A stretch of DNA of 64,000 nt from an uncultured Verrucomicrobiota bacterium. GTDB taxonomy: Bacteria; Verrucomicrobiota; Verrucomicrobiia; Opitutales; Intestinicryptomonadaceae. The DNA lies in NCBI GenBank assembly GCA_949283955.1, contig CASDUP010000031.1, forward strand, positions 1-64,000, given 5' to 3'. Both the position numbers and the translations under genes were made by a program. This document shows positions 44,817-53,441 of the stretch, one piece after another; position 1 is the first letter of the stretch, and each line of letters begins with the position of its first letter. The notes under the pieces are model-generated. The model was given only the letters and a program-made list of their open reading frames with translations, ran no database searches and was not told the origin of the DNA.

Positions 44817-45656
44817 TTATTGAGCGCCAACTTCCGGAATCGTCGATTCATTTGGAAGAGGAATCGAACTCTTTTGCGCTTCAAGTTTACTTTTTTCTCT
44901 CTTCTTTTCAGCTTTACGAGCAATCTTATTAAAGAGTTTGCGCATATTTTTTTCTGCCTCTCTGGCTTCTTCCGACTCAATTAAATCTCTTTTTATAACG
45001 CTCAAAGAGAGCATTTCTTTTATCTCTTCTGGATCAAGTTTTAAATCATCCGAAAGTTTTCGAATCTCCTTCTTAATTGAACTAACAACAGCCTCCGATA
45101 GTAGTATTTGAGCTACTGTGTAGGGATTTATCATTTGCGTTTTTTCGTAGTGAGCCTGTCGATAATTCTTTTCTATCGCATCCTTGTGTAATATATATAC
45201 CAACTCTTTAGATTCGTCGGCACGCGGAGACAAAGACATTATGTCAAATTCATATACTAAATCAGCTTCTATAGGTTGCTCAAAACGTATCTTATAAAGT
45301 CTCCAATTTATCCCATTCGTGAGTATCACCCAATTCACGCCTTGATTAACACCGTAATCAACTGCCTGCTTTAAATGAGTTTCTTTAAGTTGAGTACCTA
45401 TAGATTTGCACTCAATAAGATATTCTATCTTATTACCGAGTTTTATCGCTAGGTCGCAAAATGTCCCTCTAATAGCGTATTCGCTCGTAATATCCAAATA
45501 CTTGTCATAGCCGAATATTTCGGCAAGCATATCCGTTATTATCGAAACGGTATCAGACTCGTTTAGATCTCGCGCTTTCGCTACGCCCAAGATCTTTTGA
45601 AACTTCACAAGTCCTTGTTGTATCAGTTCCGACTCTTTCTTAGGTATCTTGTACAT
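44817..45656 (-). CDS. HsdR N-terminal-like PD-(D/E)XK nuclease domain protein
   Basis: A 279-residue protein with an HSDR_N type domain, the nuclease domain of type I restriction R subunits. Residues about 68-90 hold the candidate active site: Asp in TFCDLAIKLG and Glu-x-Lys in LIECKS. GVNWVILTNGINWRLYKI is the typical following strand pair. There is no helicase domain after it; the C-terminal 100 residues are helical and Lys/Glu-rich. No hsdM or hsdS gene is present, so it is a stand-alone version. Codon use is more A/T-rich than the neighbours, which suggests acquisition. Such orphan proteins occur in many genomes with unknown roles, perhaps in phage defence. Confidence 0.82.
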   Translation of the reverse strand: MYKIPKKESELIQQGLVKFQKILGVAKARDLNESDTVSIITDMLAEIFGYDKYLDITSEYAIRGTFCDLAIKLGNKIEYLIECKSIGTQLKETHLKQAVDYGVNQGVNWVILTNGINWRLYKIRFEQPIEADLVYEFDIMSLSPRADESKELVYILHKDAIEKNYRQAHYEKTQMINPYTVAQILLSEAVVSSIKKEIRKLSDDLKLDPEEIKEMLSLSVIKRDLIESEEAREAEKNMRKLFNKIARKAEKKREKSKLEAQKSSIPLPNESTIPEVGAQ

Positions 45657-46204
45657 AAATATATTCTTTATGTTGCGTTGTCTCTGAAGTGATAATTTTA
45701 TAAGAAATCAGTGCGATAAATTAGTCAACATATAATTTATAGACCACTTCAACTTTATATCAACATAGTTTAACTAAAGATTAGCATGATAATACTTCGC
45801 AATATTATAACAACATTGTGAGTAGTTTTTTATATCGAATCACCAGACGTGAGTCTTTCGTCTAATATATTATTCGGTATTATAAGGTTGAAAAATAACA
45901 ATGAATGAAAACGTGTAGATACTTTTATATCCCAATTTCAAAATATTCAAAAATTTTTGGCGAACGAGAGATTGGACACCACGACAAACAAACTTTCGAA
46001 ACTATGTAAACTTTTGATCTAATCCACGCTCACAATAACTCCACGATGAAACGAAGTCTCAAATCGTATTTTAACGCTAGAACAAATTTCCTTTTCCGGA
46101 GAAAAACTGAACCGCTTATCATTTTCAAAAACAACCGGAGAAATAATCACAGACAAATTTGATAAAAGAACATTCATTATTCCGCCCCGCCGGAAAAAGA
46201 GGAT
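45657..46204. other. AT-rich gene-free stretch
   Basis: About 550 nt upstream of the HsdR-like gene and downstream of the tRNA-Phe terminator. It is strongly A/T-rich (long runs of A and T between 45660 and 45900) and has no coding frame I can support. It probably contains the promoter of the HsdR-like gene. Confidence 0.5.
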
Positions 46205-46240
46205 AAAAAAAACGCAAGCAAAACTTTTGCGTTGCTTGCG
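46205..46240 (-). terminator. Terminator of tRNA-Phe
   Basis: Arms CGCAAGCA (46213-46220) and TGCTTGCG (46233-46240) form a perfect 8-bp stem; the A-run at 46205-46212 gives a T-run on the minus strand. It lies 15 nt downstream of the tRNA. Confidence 0.85.
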
Positions 46241-46255
46241 GGATTCCTTAAAAAG

Positions 46256-46328
46256 TGGCTAGGACTGGAGTCGAACCAGTGACACAGGGATTTTCAGTCC
46301 CCTGCTCTACCACCTGAGCTACCTAGCC
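46256..46328 (-). tRNA. tRNA-Phe (anticodon GAA)
   Basis: A 73-nt cloverleaf on the minus strand. The acceptor arm pairs GGCTAGG with CCTAGCC, and the anticodon stem GGGGA/TCCCT encloses CTGAAAA with anticodon GAA. The discriminator is A and CCA is not encoded (the sequence continues CTT), so a CCA-adding enzyme is needed. Confidence 0.95.
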
Positions 46329-46417
46329 AAATTTATATCCGGCAAACCCTATATATCACAGTGTTTCAGTCAAGCATTTTTGATTGATTTTTTTATCCGC
46401 AAATTTAGATTGCGGAA

Positions 46418-47314
46418 ATGAAATTTAAACTCCCTTCAGAGCCGTTGATGAAGATAGACGGCCTACCGTTTGTAAAAATATCCCAGGGTAAGGTGCGCGA
46501 AAATTTCGACCTTGGCGACGAATTGCTAATCGTTGCTTCCGATAGAATTTCCGCTTTCGACTCTATAATGCCCAACGGAATTCCCGGCAAAGGAATACTT
46601 CTTACCCAGATAAGCCTGTGGTGGTTCAAGCAGGCGGAGAAGATAATGCCCACGCATCTTGTCGCAAACCACGACGAACGGATAAGGGAATTGCTCAAAG
46701 ATTTTCCGGAGCTTGTGGACAGATCCATGATTGTTCGCAAACTCAAACCCATGCCCATCGAAGCGATAGCCCGCGGATACCTCGCCGGAAGCGGATGGAA
46801 GGAATACAAAGCCACCGGAAAACTCTTTGAATTCGATCTTCCTGCCGGACTGTTGGAAAGCTCCAAACTTCCAACGCCTCTCTTTACCCCGACAACGAAG
46901 GCTTCGGAAGGGCACGACATGCCCATCACGAACGCTGAATGCGAAAAACTGCTCGGAGGCGAAACTTTTAGAAGGATAAAAGACGCCACTCTCGCGCTGT
47001 ACAATATGGGATCCAAGAAGGCTACGGAGTGCGGTTTGATTTTGGCGGATACGAAGTTTGAATTTGGAAAGGATTCCGAAGGTAAAATTTATCTAATAGA
47101 CGAAGTTCTTACTCCCGACTCGTCCCGCTATTGGCCCGTCCAGGGCTACGAGGCGGGGAAATCGCAGCCCTCTTTCGATAAACAATACGTAAGAGACTGG
47201 CTCGAAGCCAGCGGTTGGGACAAAAATCCTCCCGCTCCGGCTCTTCCTCCGGACGTGGTGGCAAACGTCGTCAAGTGCTACTCCGAAGCTCTCTCCAAAC
47301 TTATGGGAGAATAA
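46418..47314 (+). CDS. purC: Phosphoribosylaminoimidazole-succinocarboxamide synthase
   Basis: A 298-residue SAICAR synthetase that joins CAIR and aspartate in purine synthesis. GKVRENFDLGD is the ATP-binding start, followed by ASDRISAFDSIMPNGIPGKG, SMIVRKLKPMPIEAIARGYLAGSG and the C-terminal LIDEVLTPDSSRYWP motif. It is the 298-residue form typical of Bacteroidota, Verrucomicrobiota and yeast-like enzymes rather than the 237-residue E. coli form. It stands alone between tRNA-Phe and a bidirectional terminator. Confidence 0.95.
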   Translation: MKFKLPSEPLMKIDGLPFVKISQGKVRENFDLGDELLIVASDRISAFDSIMPNGIPGKGILLTQISLWWFKQAEKIMPTHLVANHDERIRELLKDFPELVDRSMIVRKLKPMPIEAIARGYLAGSGWKEYKATGKLFEFDLPAGLLESSKLPTPLFTPTTKASEGHDMPITNAECEKLLGGETFRRIKDATLALYNMGSKKATECGLILADTKFEFGKDSEGKIYLIDEVLTPDSSRYWPVQGYEAGKSQPSFDKQYVRDWLEASGWDKNPPAPALPPDVVANVVKCYSEALSKLMGE

Positions 47315-47320
47315 ACGACA

Positions 47321-47357
47321 AAAAAATCCCGAACCGTTTTCGGTTCGGGATTTTTTT
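47321..47357. terminator. Bidirectional terminator after purC
   Basis: Arms AAAAAATCCCGAACCG (47321-47336) and CGGTTCGGGATTTTTT (47341-47356) are a perfect inverted repeat with a TTTT loop. Being flanked by A's and T's it can serve the convergent genes on both sides. Confidence 0.92.
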
Positions 47358-47364
47358 ACTATCC

Positions 47365-48261
47365 TTAAAGAGATCTCACATACTTCGTGTTTGTCCTCAC
47401 GATACCCATGCGGGACTCCAAATCTCTCTTTTTGAACCCGTGCAATTCGAAGACAAACCAACCCCTATATCCGCCTTCAATCAAAGAATCTATGCAGGCC
47501 CGCACTCCTTCCTCGGGATTTTTTGCCGGCAAGGACAGATCGTGCGCATCGCTCTTTAAGTGGACCTGCCCTATATAGCCCTTTAACGCCTTTATGGATT
47601 CGACAGCCTTAAATCCGTAGTGCCCGAAATTCATTATGTCGAAGTATACTTTTACGAAGTCGCTTCCCACCGCATCTATTATGCGCTTGTCGTCATCGGC
47701 GGATATAGAGTTCTCCATGCATATCATCACTCCCTTTTTCTCCGCCGCAGGAACAACCTCCTTCAATTTTTCGACCAGCGCCTTGAACTTGTCTTCATAC
47801 ATCGGGGCACCGTTCTTCGGGTTCATTCTGGCTTTCCCGTAAAACGGCAACAAAAGGGCATCGCTACCCAGATCCGCAGCCACATCAATCGAGCTGTTTA
47901 AAAACTTTACTGCATTTTCCGCGCTTATAAACGGAAATTCGTTAAACGCGACGGGAGCCACTGAAGCGATCTCCATGCCCGTTTTCATCATTTCCGCCTT
48001 GAATCTGCCGATTGTTTCGGGAGAAGCAAACGGTTTTGAATAATCCTTCTCTTTTGAGGAAACCTGGACCCCGTCCAAGCCTATCGACTTGGCTATCTCG
48101 AGAACCTCCGGATTGGCGGCGTACTTCCCTCCGAAAGTTGTATCAAAAACACCCAACTTGAAGTCCCTCGCAGACACGCTCCCGAAGGAGGAACAAGCCC
48201 CCATAAACGGAACTCCCAAAGCTCCGATAACGGACTTTATTAAGAAATCTCTTCTATCCAT
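47365..48261 (-). CDS. Exported sugar phosphate isomerase/epimerase-fold protein
   Basis: A 298-residue TIM-barrel protein of the AP-endonuclease 2/xylose-isomerase-like family. I use the ATG at 48261, which gives the twin-arginine-like signal DRRDFLIKSVIGALGV followed by a possible lipobox FMGAC. Barrel motifs include IGLDGVQVS, MENSISADD (metal-binding Glu), VKVYFDIMNFGHYG and IGQVHLKSD, ending with RGWFVFELHG. Such proteins are frequent in Planctomycetes and Verrucomicrobiota and probably act on sugars or inositols outside the cytoplasm; the substrate is unknown. It stands alone, with a terminator at the 3' end. Confidence 0.85.
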   Translation of the reverse strand: MDRRDFLIKSVIGALGVPFMGACSSFGSVSARDFKLGVFDTTFGGKYAANPEVLEIAKSIGLDGVQVSSKEKDYSKPFASPETIGRFKAEMMKTGMEIASVAPVAFNEFPFISAENAVKFLNSSIDVAADLGSDALLLPFYGKARMNPKNGAPMYEDKFKALVEKLKEVVPAAEKKGVMICMENSISADDDKRIIDAVGSDFVKVYFDIMNFGHYGFKAVESIKALKGYIGQVHLKSDAHDLSLPAKNPEEGVRACIDSLIEGGYRGWFVFELHGFKKRDLESRMGIVRTNTKYVRSL

Positions 48262-48473
48262 TTTCCCCTTTATTTTAGCTTTCTGTTCCACAACCGCAGA
48301 ATCAATACCGCGGCTGATTGGAAACACAAGCTATATACAAAACTGCAAAACACAATGAAATTTTAGATAAACAGCTCGATAAATCAAAATAAATCAAAAT
48401 GCCGCAAACCTATTTCAACATGCTACAAATCTACGTTCTGCGCTGAAAATTCCGAATGTAAACTCTAAATATC

Positions 48474-49748
48474 CTAGGCTTTTTTAAATACGAAAACCCT
48501 ATCTCCAAGTCTGACTTTTTCCGGAACCGAAACGGTCGCGCAATCGCCCTTCTTGGCGAATTTCGACCTGAGCCCTCCGACTCTTATTTCAGAAATTTTA
48601 GACCTAAAAAACCGCGGATCTTTCGACGGATTTTTACCCTCGATTTGAATAAAATCTCCCTCTTTTAGAGATCCCGAATCTATCGCCATTTCTGCCACTC
48701 CCATTTTGGGGTAATATTTTACAACATGTCCTAGAATAAATTTTTTCTCCGTTCCCCCGCTTATATCCGAAGTCCAATTTCCTACCGGTTTCCCCATAAA
48801 AAATCCCCCGGAAAAGCCTCTGTTAAAAACTTTTTTGAGCCGTTCGCATTCGGACTTTTTTAGGTTTTCAAACTCTTCCGGATTCCTTCCTGTTTTTCCC
48901 TTCGACACGAAATCCATGTAAAAATCCAAAACCTTTTTATAGGACGAAGTCGTTTCAAATACGTACTCGGCATTTCGATTCCTTCCCTCTATTTTTAAGG
49001 AATCTGCTCCCGCCTCGACAAGCTTTTCCAAAAATGGAAGAGCGCACAGATCTTTCGGGCTCAAGATTGTCGATTCTCCCAGCTCGAACTCCGCCCCGCT
49101 TTCGGAACGTTCTTTTATTATGTATGTTTTTCTGCAAGGCTGGAGGCATTCCCCTCTGTTTGCACTCTTGCCGCGCGAAAATTGTGAAAGAAAACATCTC
49201 CCGCTTTCCGAAACGCACATCGCTCCATGCACAAACACCTCAAGCTCCACGTCCATTCCCCTTTTGTCCAAAACCTTTCTGATTTTTTTCAAATCCGATA
49301 TGGAGCACTCCCGCGCAAGAACGAACCTCTTTATGCCGAATTTTTCCGCCAGACAAACCATAGCTTCAGAGTTTGCGACACTCGCCTGGGTTGACAAAAA
49401 AACAGGCAAATTGGCCTTTTTAGCCTCAGAGACCGCCGCAAAATCCCACGCTATCACCGCATCTACTCCCGCTTTAGCGGAATGTTCGCACACCCTGCCC
49501 AAAAGGGAAATCTCACTTTCAAAATAAATTGTGTTGAGGGCAAGATAGGCTTTGGCTCCGCTTTCCTTGCACTTCGAAACGATTTTTGGCAGGTCTCTCA
49601 GGGCGAAGTTTCTCGCCCCAGCCCTCATATTTCCCCCTCTTATACCGAAATAAATCGCGTCGGCTCCCGCTTTCAAAGCCGCCTCAAGGCATACGAAGTC
49701 CCCGGCAGGAGCCATCAATTCCGGTCGTTTTGCAATGCGCTTTACCAT
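48474..49748 (-). CDS. U32 peptidase-family protein (TrhP/YegQ-like)
   Basis: A 424-residue protein starting at the ATG at 49748 (a TTG at 49769 would add seven residues). The N-terminal region PELMAPAGDFVCLEAALKAGADAIYFG is the U32 signature, followed by VFVHGAMCVSESGRCFLS and ANRGECLQPCRK, the Cys-rich part that in relatives holds an Fe-S cluster. The last 70 residues look like a small beta barrel. TrhP/RlhA relatives hydroxylate tRNA uridine-34 or 23S rRNA C2501, and the annotation as peptidase is historic. Which RNA is modified cannot be told from sequence. A 239-nt gap separates it from rpoN. Confidence 0.88.
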   Translation of the reverse strand: MVKRIAKRPELMAPAGDFVCLEAALKAGADAIYFGIRGGNMRAGARNFALRDLPKIVSKCKESGAKAYLALNTIYFESEISLLGRVCEHSAKAGVDAVIAWDFAAVSEAKKANLPVFLSTQASVANSEAMVCLAEKFGIKRFVLARECSISDLKKIRKVLDKRGMDVELEVFVHGAMCVSESGRCFLSQFSRGKSANRGECLQPCRKTYIIKERSESGAEFELGESTILSPKDLCALPFLEKLVEAGADSLKIEGRNRNAEYVFETTSSYKKVLDFYMDFVSKGKTGRNPEEFENLKKSECERLKKVFNRGFSGGFFMGKPVGNWTSDISGGTEKKFILGHVVKYYPKMGVAEMAIDSGSLKEGDFIQIEGKNPSKDPRFFRSKISEIRVGGLRSKFAKKGDCATVSVPEKVRLGDRVFVFKKA

Positions 49749-50263
49749 CGTTTTCAATTGTTGACGCAATCAAAATACGCCCATATCGAAAGGCAACGCT
49801 ATTTATGCGCCCCACAAAATAATTGAAACTTGGCAAAGCGCATTTTCCCATGACCGGAAAAACGCCAGAACTTCAATAAAAATTTCAAACCTTCATTCGC
49901 CGCGCGCGCAAAAACTCTCACCCCAAAAAAAGAAAAAATCCTCCGTTTTTCCCATGCGCAAAAATATCCATACATTCTTTAATTCCCGCCCGCCCCCATA
50001 AGCAACTTATGGGTCGATTCCCAATTTCTTTTTATTTGTGTGGAGCTGCCGCAAAGGCTGCCTACTCGTTTTCAATATTTCGCAACACAGCAACTTATTC
50101 CAAGCTCCGACAAAGAATGCCTCTTCCAAATACCCAATGCGTGCTGGAAATAATCGAACCAAAAAAAAGAAAAAAAATTCCGGATTTCAGCCGTTTTAGA
50201 TGGCTTCACTCTCCTCTATTAGTCTTGAAAAAAAGCAACGTTTATGCGACCTTTGAACGAAGA

Positions 50264-51697
50264 ATGTCCATGGAACTGTCCAGTAATTTAAGCCAAAGGC
50301 AGAGTTTCGCTCTCTCTCCGGAAATGAGGAGAAGTTTCGAAATAATGCAGGCTCCGTCTTGGCAGCTATCGGAAATAATATCGAAGGAATTGTCGGAAAA
50401 TCCGGCACTTGAATTTCCGGGTGCAAACGAACCGGTATCCATTCAGGATTTTTCCTCCAGGAAGGAGAAAAAAAAGGAGTCCGAGGATTCGGAAGACGCG
50501 GACAAGCGAGAAATCTTCAGGTCGGAAAAAAGCGACGAAGTTCCGGACAACTACAATATACCGGAGATTCAAAAGCGAAGAGACTTTTTCTTCAACTCAA
50601 TAGCCTTCAACGAATCCACTTCCGAAAAGCTTTTGAAAGAAGCCAAGCTCAATTCCCCTAACGATGAGACGTTTAAGGCGTTCGAGTTTTTTGTAGGGGA
50701 GCTCGACGACAGGGGATTTCTTCCCAAAGATTCGCTCGAAAGGGCCGAAAGAGCTGGATTTTCCAAGGAATCGGCTGAGGCAGCCCTGTCTCTCATAAAG
50801 AATTCCGAACCTTTTGGGATAGGGGCGTTCGACATGAGAGAATCTTTGATGACCCAACTTAAAAAACGGGGCTTGAAGGATTCCGTATGCTATAAAATTT
50901 TGGATTCCTACTTCGATTTGTTGATGGGAAGAAAGATAGGCGAACTGTCCAGCATATTCAAAATGAGCGAAGAGGAGCTCATGGGCGAACTTGATATACT
51001 AAAGGATCTGAGCACATCTCCGGCCCGCGAACTTCGAGACGATTCCCCCGAGTTCGTCTCCGCCGATATAGCATTTCTGAAAAAGCCCGACGGTTCCTTT
51101 GAAGCGGAGCTTACCAACGAGCATATCCCGAAACTGAAGATAAATCCGGAATACAGAAGCATGGTTTCCACGGGAAAGTCGGGGGACCACCAGCTGAATT
51201 CTGGCGAGCTATCCGCCGTACGGGAAAAAATCCGCGAGGCAAAATCTCTCATAGGAATGATAGAGGACAGGCAAAATACCCTGTTGAAAATAGGGAAATC
51301 CATACTCTCTCGCCAGGAAGATTTCATGATAAACGGCCGCGAGGCTCTCAGGCCTATGACAATGCAGGACGTCGCCGGCGACATCGGTGTACACGCCACC
51401 ACGGTTGGGAGGGCCGTGAACGAGAAATACGCTGATACTCCCCACGGAATTATGCCTCTGAGAGATTTCTTTTCAGGGAGCTATTCATCGACTGGAGAAG
51501 GGGAGGACGTGGCAAGCAGCTCGGTTAAGGAGCGCATAAGGGAAATAATATCTGCCGAACCGAAACGAAAGCCATACTCCGACGCCAAAATAGCCGAAAT
51601 ATTGAACGAAGAAAATATAAGCATAAAAAGAAGAACCGTGGCGAAATATCGGGAAGCTCTCGGAATTCCGCCGAAAAGCGGAAGGAGAATTTTCTAA
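50264..51697 (+). CDS. rpoN: RNA polymerase sigma-54 factor
   Basis: A 477-residue sigma-54. I use the ATG at 50264 (MSMELSSNLSQRQSFALSPEMRRS); the open frame upstream to 50009 has no family match. Region I (Gln/Leu-rich, activator-interacting) covers about residues 1-45, the acidic region II lies near 50-100, and the core-binding domain follows. The DNA-binding helix-turn-helix reads TMQDVAGDIGVHATTVGRAVN, and the RpoN box is intact near residues 455-470 (KRRTVAKYREALG). Genes needing it require AAA+ activators, none of which lies here. tsaB begins at the next base after the stop. Confidence 0.95.
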   Translation: MSMELSSNLSQRQSFALSPEMRRSFEIMQAPSWQLSEIISKELSENPALEFPGANEPVSIQDFSSRKEKKKESEDSEDADKREIFRSEKSDEVPDNYNIPEIQKRRDFFFNSIAFNESTSEKLLKEAKLNSPNDETFKAFEFFVGELDDRGFLPKDSLERAERAGFSKESAEAALSLIKNSEPFGIGAFDMRESLMTQLKKRGLKDSVCYKILDSYFDLLMGRKIGELSSIFKMSEEELMGELDILKDLSTSPARELRDDSPEFVSADIAFLKKPDGSFEAELTNEHIPKLKINPEYRSMVSTGKSGDHQLNSGELSAVREKIREAKSLIGMIEDRQNTLLKIGKSILSRQEDFMINGREALRPMTMQDVAGDIGVHATTVGRAVNEKYADTPHGIMPLRDFFSGSYSSTGEGEDVASSSVKERIREIISAEPKRKPYSDAKIAEILNEENISIKRRTVAKYREALGIPPKSGRRIF

Positions 51698-52330
51698 ATG
51701 AAGGGACTTACTTTCGTAATCGACGCGAGCGGCTCCGTGCTGAAATGCGCGGCAATGCGGGACGGAATTTTTATCGGAGGCGTGGAATCCGAAGGGGGCG
51801 CGGCGGAAAATTTCCCGTTTGCAATAAGAAAGCTTCTTAAAATTTCCTCGGCAAGCGGGACGGACGATATAGACAACTTCGCCGTATGCGAAGGGCCCGG
51901 TTCCATGCTCGGAACGCGAGTTGCAAGCGCCGCGGTAAGCTCGCTAGTATCCGCCTCGAAAAAACGCGCCAAAATATTTTCCTACGACTCCCTGGTTTGC
52001 GCGGCAAGAGTGTTGATCTCAAGAGGCGAGAAAAATTTTTGCGTGGTAGCCCCATCGAGAAAGGGATTTGCCAATCTAATAGAAGTATCAGGCGGAGAAA
52101 TAAAGTCCGAGAGGGAAGTGGTGGAAAACTTTGCGTTTCCACAAAACTCGTTCCTTTTAAGGCAGCGTCCGTCGGAAGCGCTAAGCGGGCTGAAAGACGC
52201 GAATATTCAAATGTACGAAGAATGCGTGGCAGCCTTGGAAATTTCCAGCGAAGTAAAATCGGGAACGATAGAAGCAAAGACGCTCACAAAAAGGGAGTAC
52301 GTAAAATGGAAGGCTCAAGCACGCATTTAA
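51698..52330 (+). CDS. tsaB: TsaB-like tRNA threonylcarbamoyladenosine biosynthesis protein
   Basis: A 210-residue ASKHA-fold protein. The start TFVIDASGSVLKCA and the EGPGSMLGTRVA loop correspond to the GPGSFTGLRIG element of TsaB, and the ending with YVKW matches the family's C-terminal region. TsaB pairs with TsaD and TsaE to make t6A37. It is more divergent than the E. coli protein. It begins directly after rpoN's stop and overlaps the next gene by 25 nt, so the three form an operon. tsaD and tsaE are not here. Confidence 0.82.
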   Translation: MKGLTFVIDASGSVLKCAAMRDGIFIGGVESEGGAAENFPFAIRKLLKISSASGTDDIDNFAVCEGPGSMLGTRVASAAVSSLVSASKKRAKIFSYDSLVCAARVLISRGEKNFCVVAPSRKGFANLIEVSGGEIKSEREVVENFAFPQNSFLLRQRPSEALSGLKDANIQMYEECVAALEISSEVKSGTIEAKTLTKREYVKWKAQARI

Positions 52331-53424
52331 GATGCTCCGTCCAGATAGACCTGTGCGCCTTGGAGCGCAATCTCGGAAAGTTGAGGCATTTCATTGGGGT
52401 CGATAAAAAGTGTTTCGCGCTCGTGTCGGCCGACGCCTTCGGCTACGGGGTCAACGCCGCCGTAGCGCGCCTGATGCTCGGGGGAGCGGACGCTTTTGCC
52501 GTGACAAACCTCGCCGAGGGAATAAGGGTCCGCGAGGAGGGAGAAGGCTGGCCCGTAATAGTTATGAATCCAACCCTTCCCGGAGAAGAGGAATATTATT
52601 TCGAAAACTCACTCGTGCCTACCATAGCGAGTTCCGAAGAGGCGGACAGGTTCGAAAAAGTCGCAAACAAGACGGGGAAAAAAATAAGGGTTCACGTAAG
52701 GGCTCCCGTCGACGGAGACGCCCTGCCTTCCCCCGAAGAAGGAGTGGAAATAGCAAGAAAAATATTATCGAGCAAACTCCTTGAATTGGGCGGAATATGC
52801 GTTCCCGGAACGGGAACGGGAGCACCCGTAGAGGGCGGTGTATGCGATAAAACTTTTGCCGAGTTCGCCGAAAAAAATCTCTCCGGAGTACCGGTCCACC
52901 ATTCGGACATCTGCGATCTCGACTCCCTTCCGAAATGCGGAGAAAAAATATTGAGGGCGGGTTTGGTTCTGTTCGGAATGCGCCCATTGGAAAGTTCCAT
53001 TTTGAGCGGCTTCAAACCCGAAAGAGTAATGAAATTTAGAGCTTCGGTAAGCCTCATAAAAATGCTTCCCAAAGGCGCTTCGGTGGGATATTGCAGAAGA
53101 TTCGTGTTGTCGAGGGACTCGAAGGTGGCCCTGATTTCCGTTGGATACGGAGACGGGCTGGCGCGGGACGCCGGAAATAAAACAGAGGTTATAGTTAGGG
53201 GAAGGCGAGCGAAAGTGATCGGAGTGGTTTCGATGGACCAGGCCGCGATTGACGTCACCGATATAGACGGAGTCTCTCTCGGGGACGAAGTTCTAATAAT
53301 AGGATCGGACGGGAAAGACGAAATATCCATAGAGGAGTTCTGCGCCCCTCTCGGAATAACTCCCGCGCAAGCCCTCACCTCCATAACAAAGCGAGTGGCT
53401 AGATTCTACAAGACCTTATACTAA
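52306..53424 (+). CDS. Alanine racemase-fold protein lacking the catalytic PLP lysine
   Basis: A 372-residue homologue of alanine racemase, from the ATG at 52306 (25-nt overlap with tsaB). The N-terminal barrel segment reads CFALVSADAFGYGV where active enzymes read VxKADAYGHG, so the PLP lysine is Ser41 (codon TCG at 52426). The substrate-side motif KxDTGMxR is also lost (VHVRAPVDGD at 129-138). Retained are the PLP-pyridine Arg217 (LRAGLVLFG), the second base Tyr281 (VGYGDG) and VSMDQ at 308-312. The chain is otherwise intact with no stop. It could be a pseudo-enzyme, a PLP-independent binding protein or a differently acting enzyme. Canonical Alr should exist elsewhere if the organism makes D-alanine this way. 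Confidence 0.86.
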   Translation: MEGSSTHLRCSVQIDLCALERNLGKLRHFIGVDKKCFALVSADAFGYGVNAAVARLMLGGADAFAVTNLAEGIRVREEGEGWPVIVMNPTLPGEEEYYFENSLVPTIASSEEADRFEKVANKTGKKIRVHVRAPVDGDALPSPEEGVEIARKILSSKLLELGGICVPGTGTGAPVEGGVCDKTFAEFAEKNLSGVPVHHSDICDLDSLPKCGEKILRAGLVLFGMRPLESSILSGFKPERVMKFRASVSLIKMLPKGASVGYCRRFVLSRDSKVALISVGYGDGLARDAGNKTEVIVRGRRAKVIGVVSMDQAAIDVTDIDGVSLGDEVLIIGSDGKDEISIEEFCAPLGITPAQALTSITKRVARFYKTLY

Positions 53425-53441
53425 TCTCCCCACAAAAATTT

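Noticed and set aside
44817-45656. A complete type I restriction-modification system
   Set aside because: Only the N-terminal nuclease-like domain is present; no helicase, methylase or specificity gene lies within the window.
51886-52305. Long N-terminal extension of the racemase-like gene
   Set aside because: The extension is antisense-like Arg/Lys-rich text inside tsaB; the family start lies at 52306.
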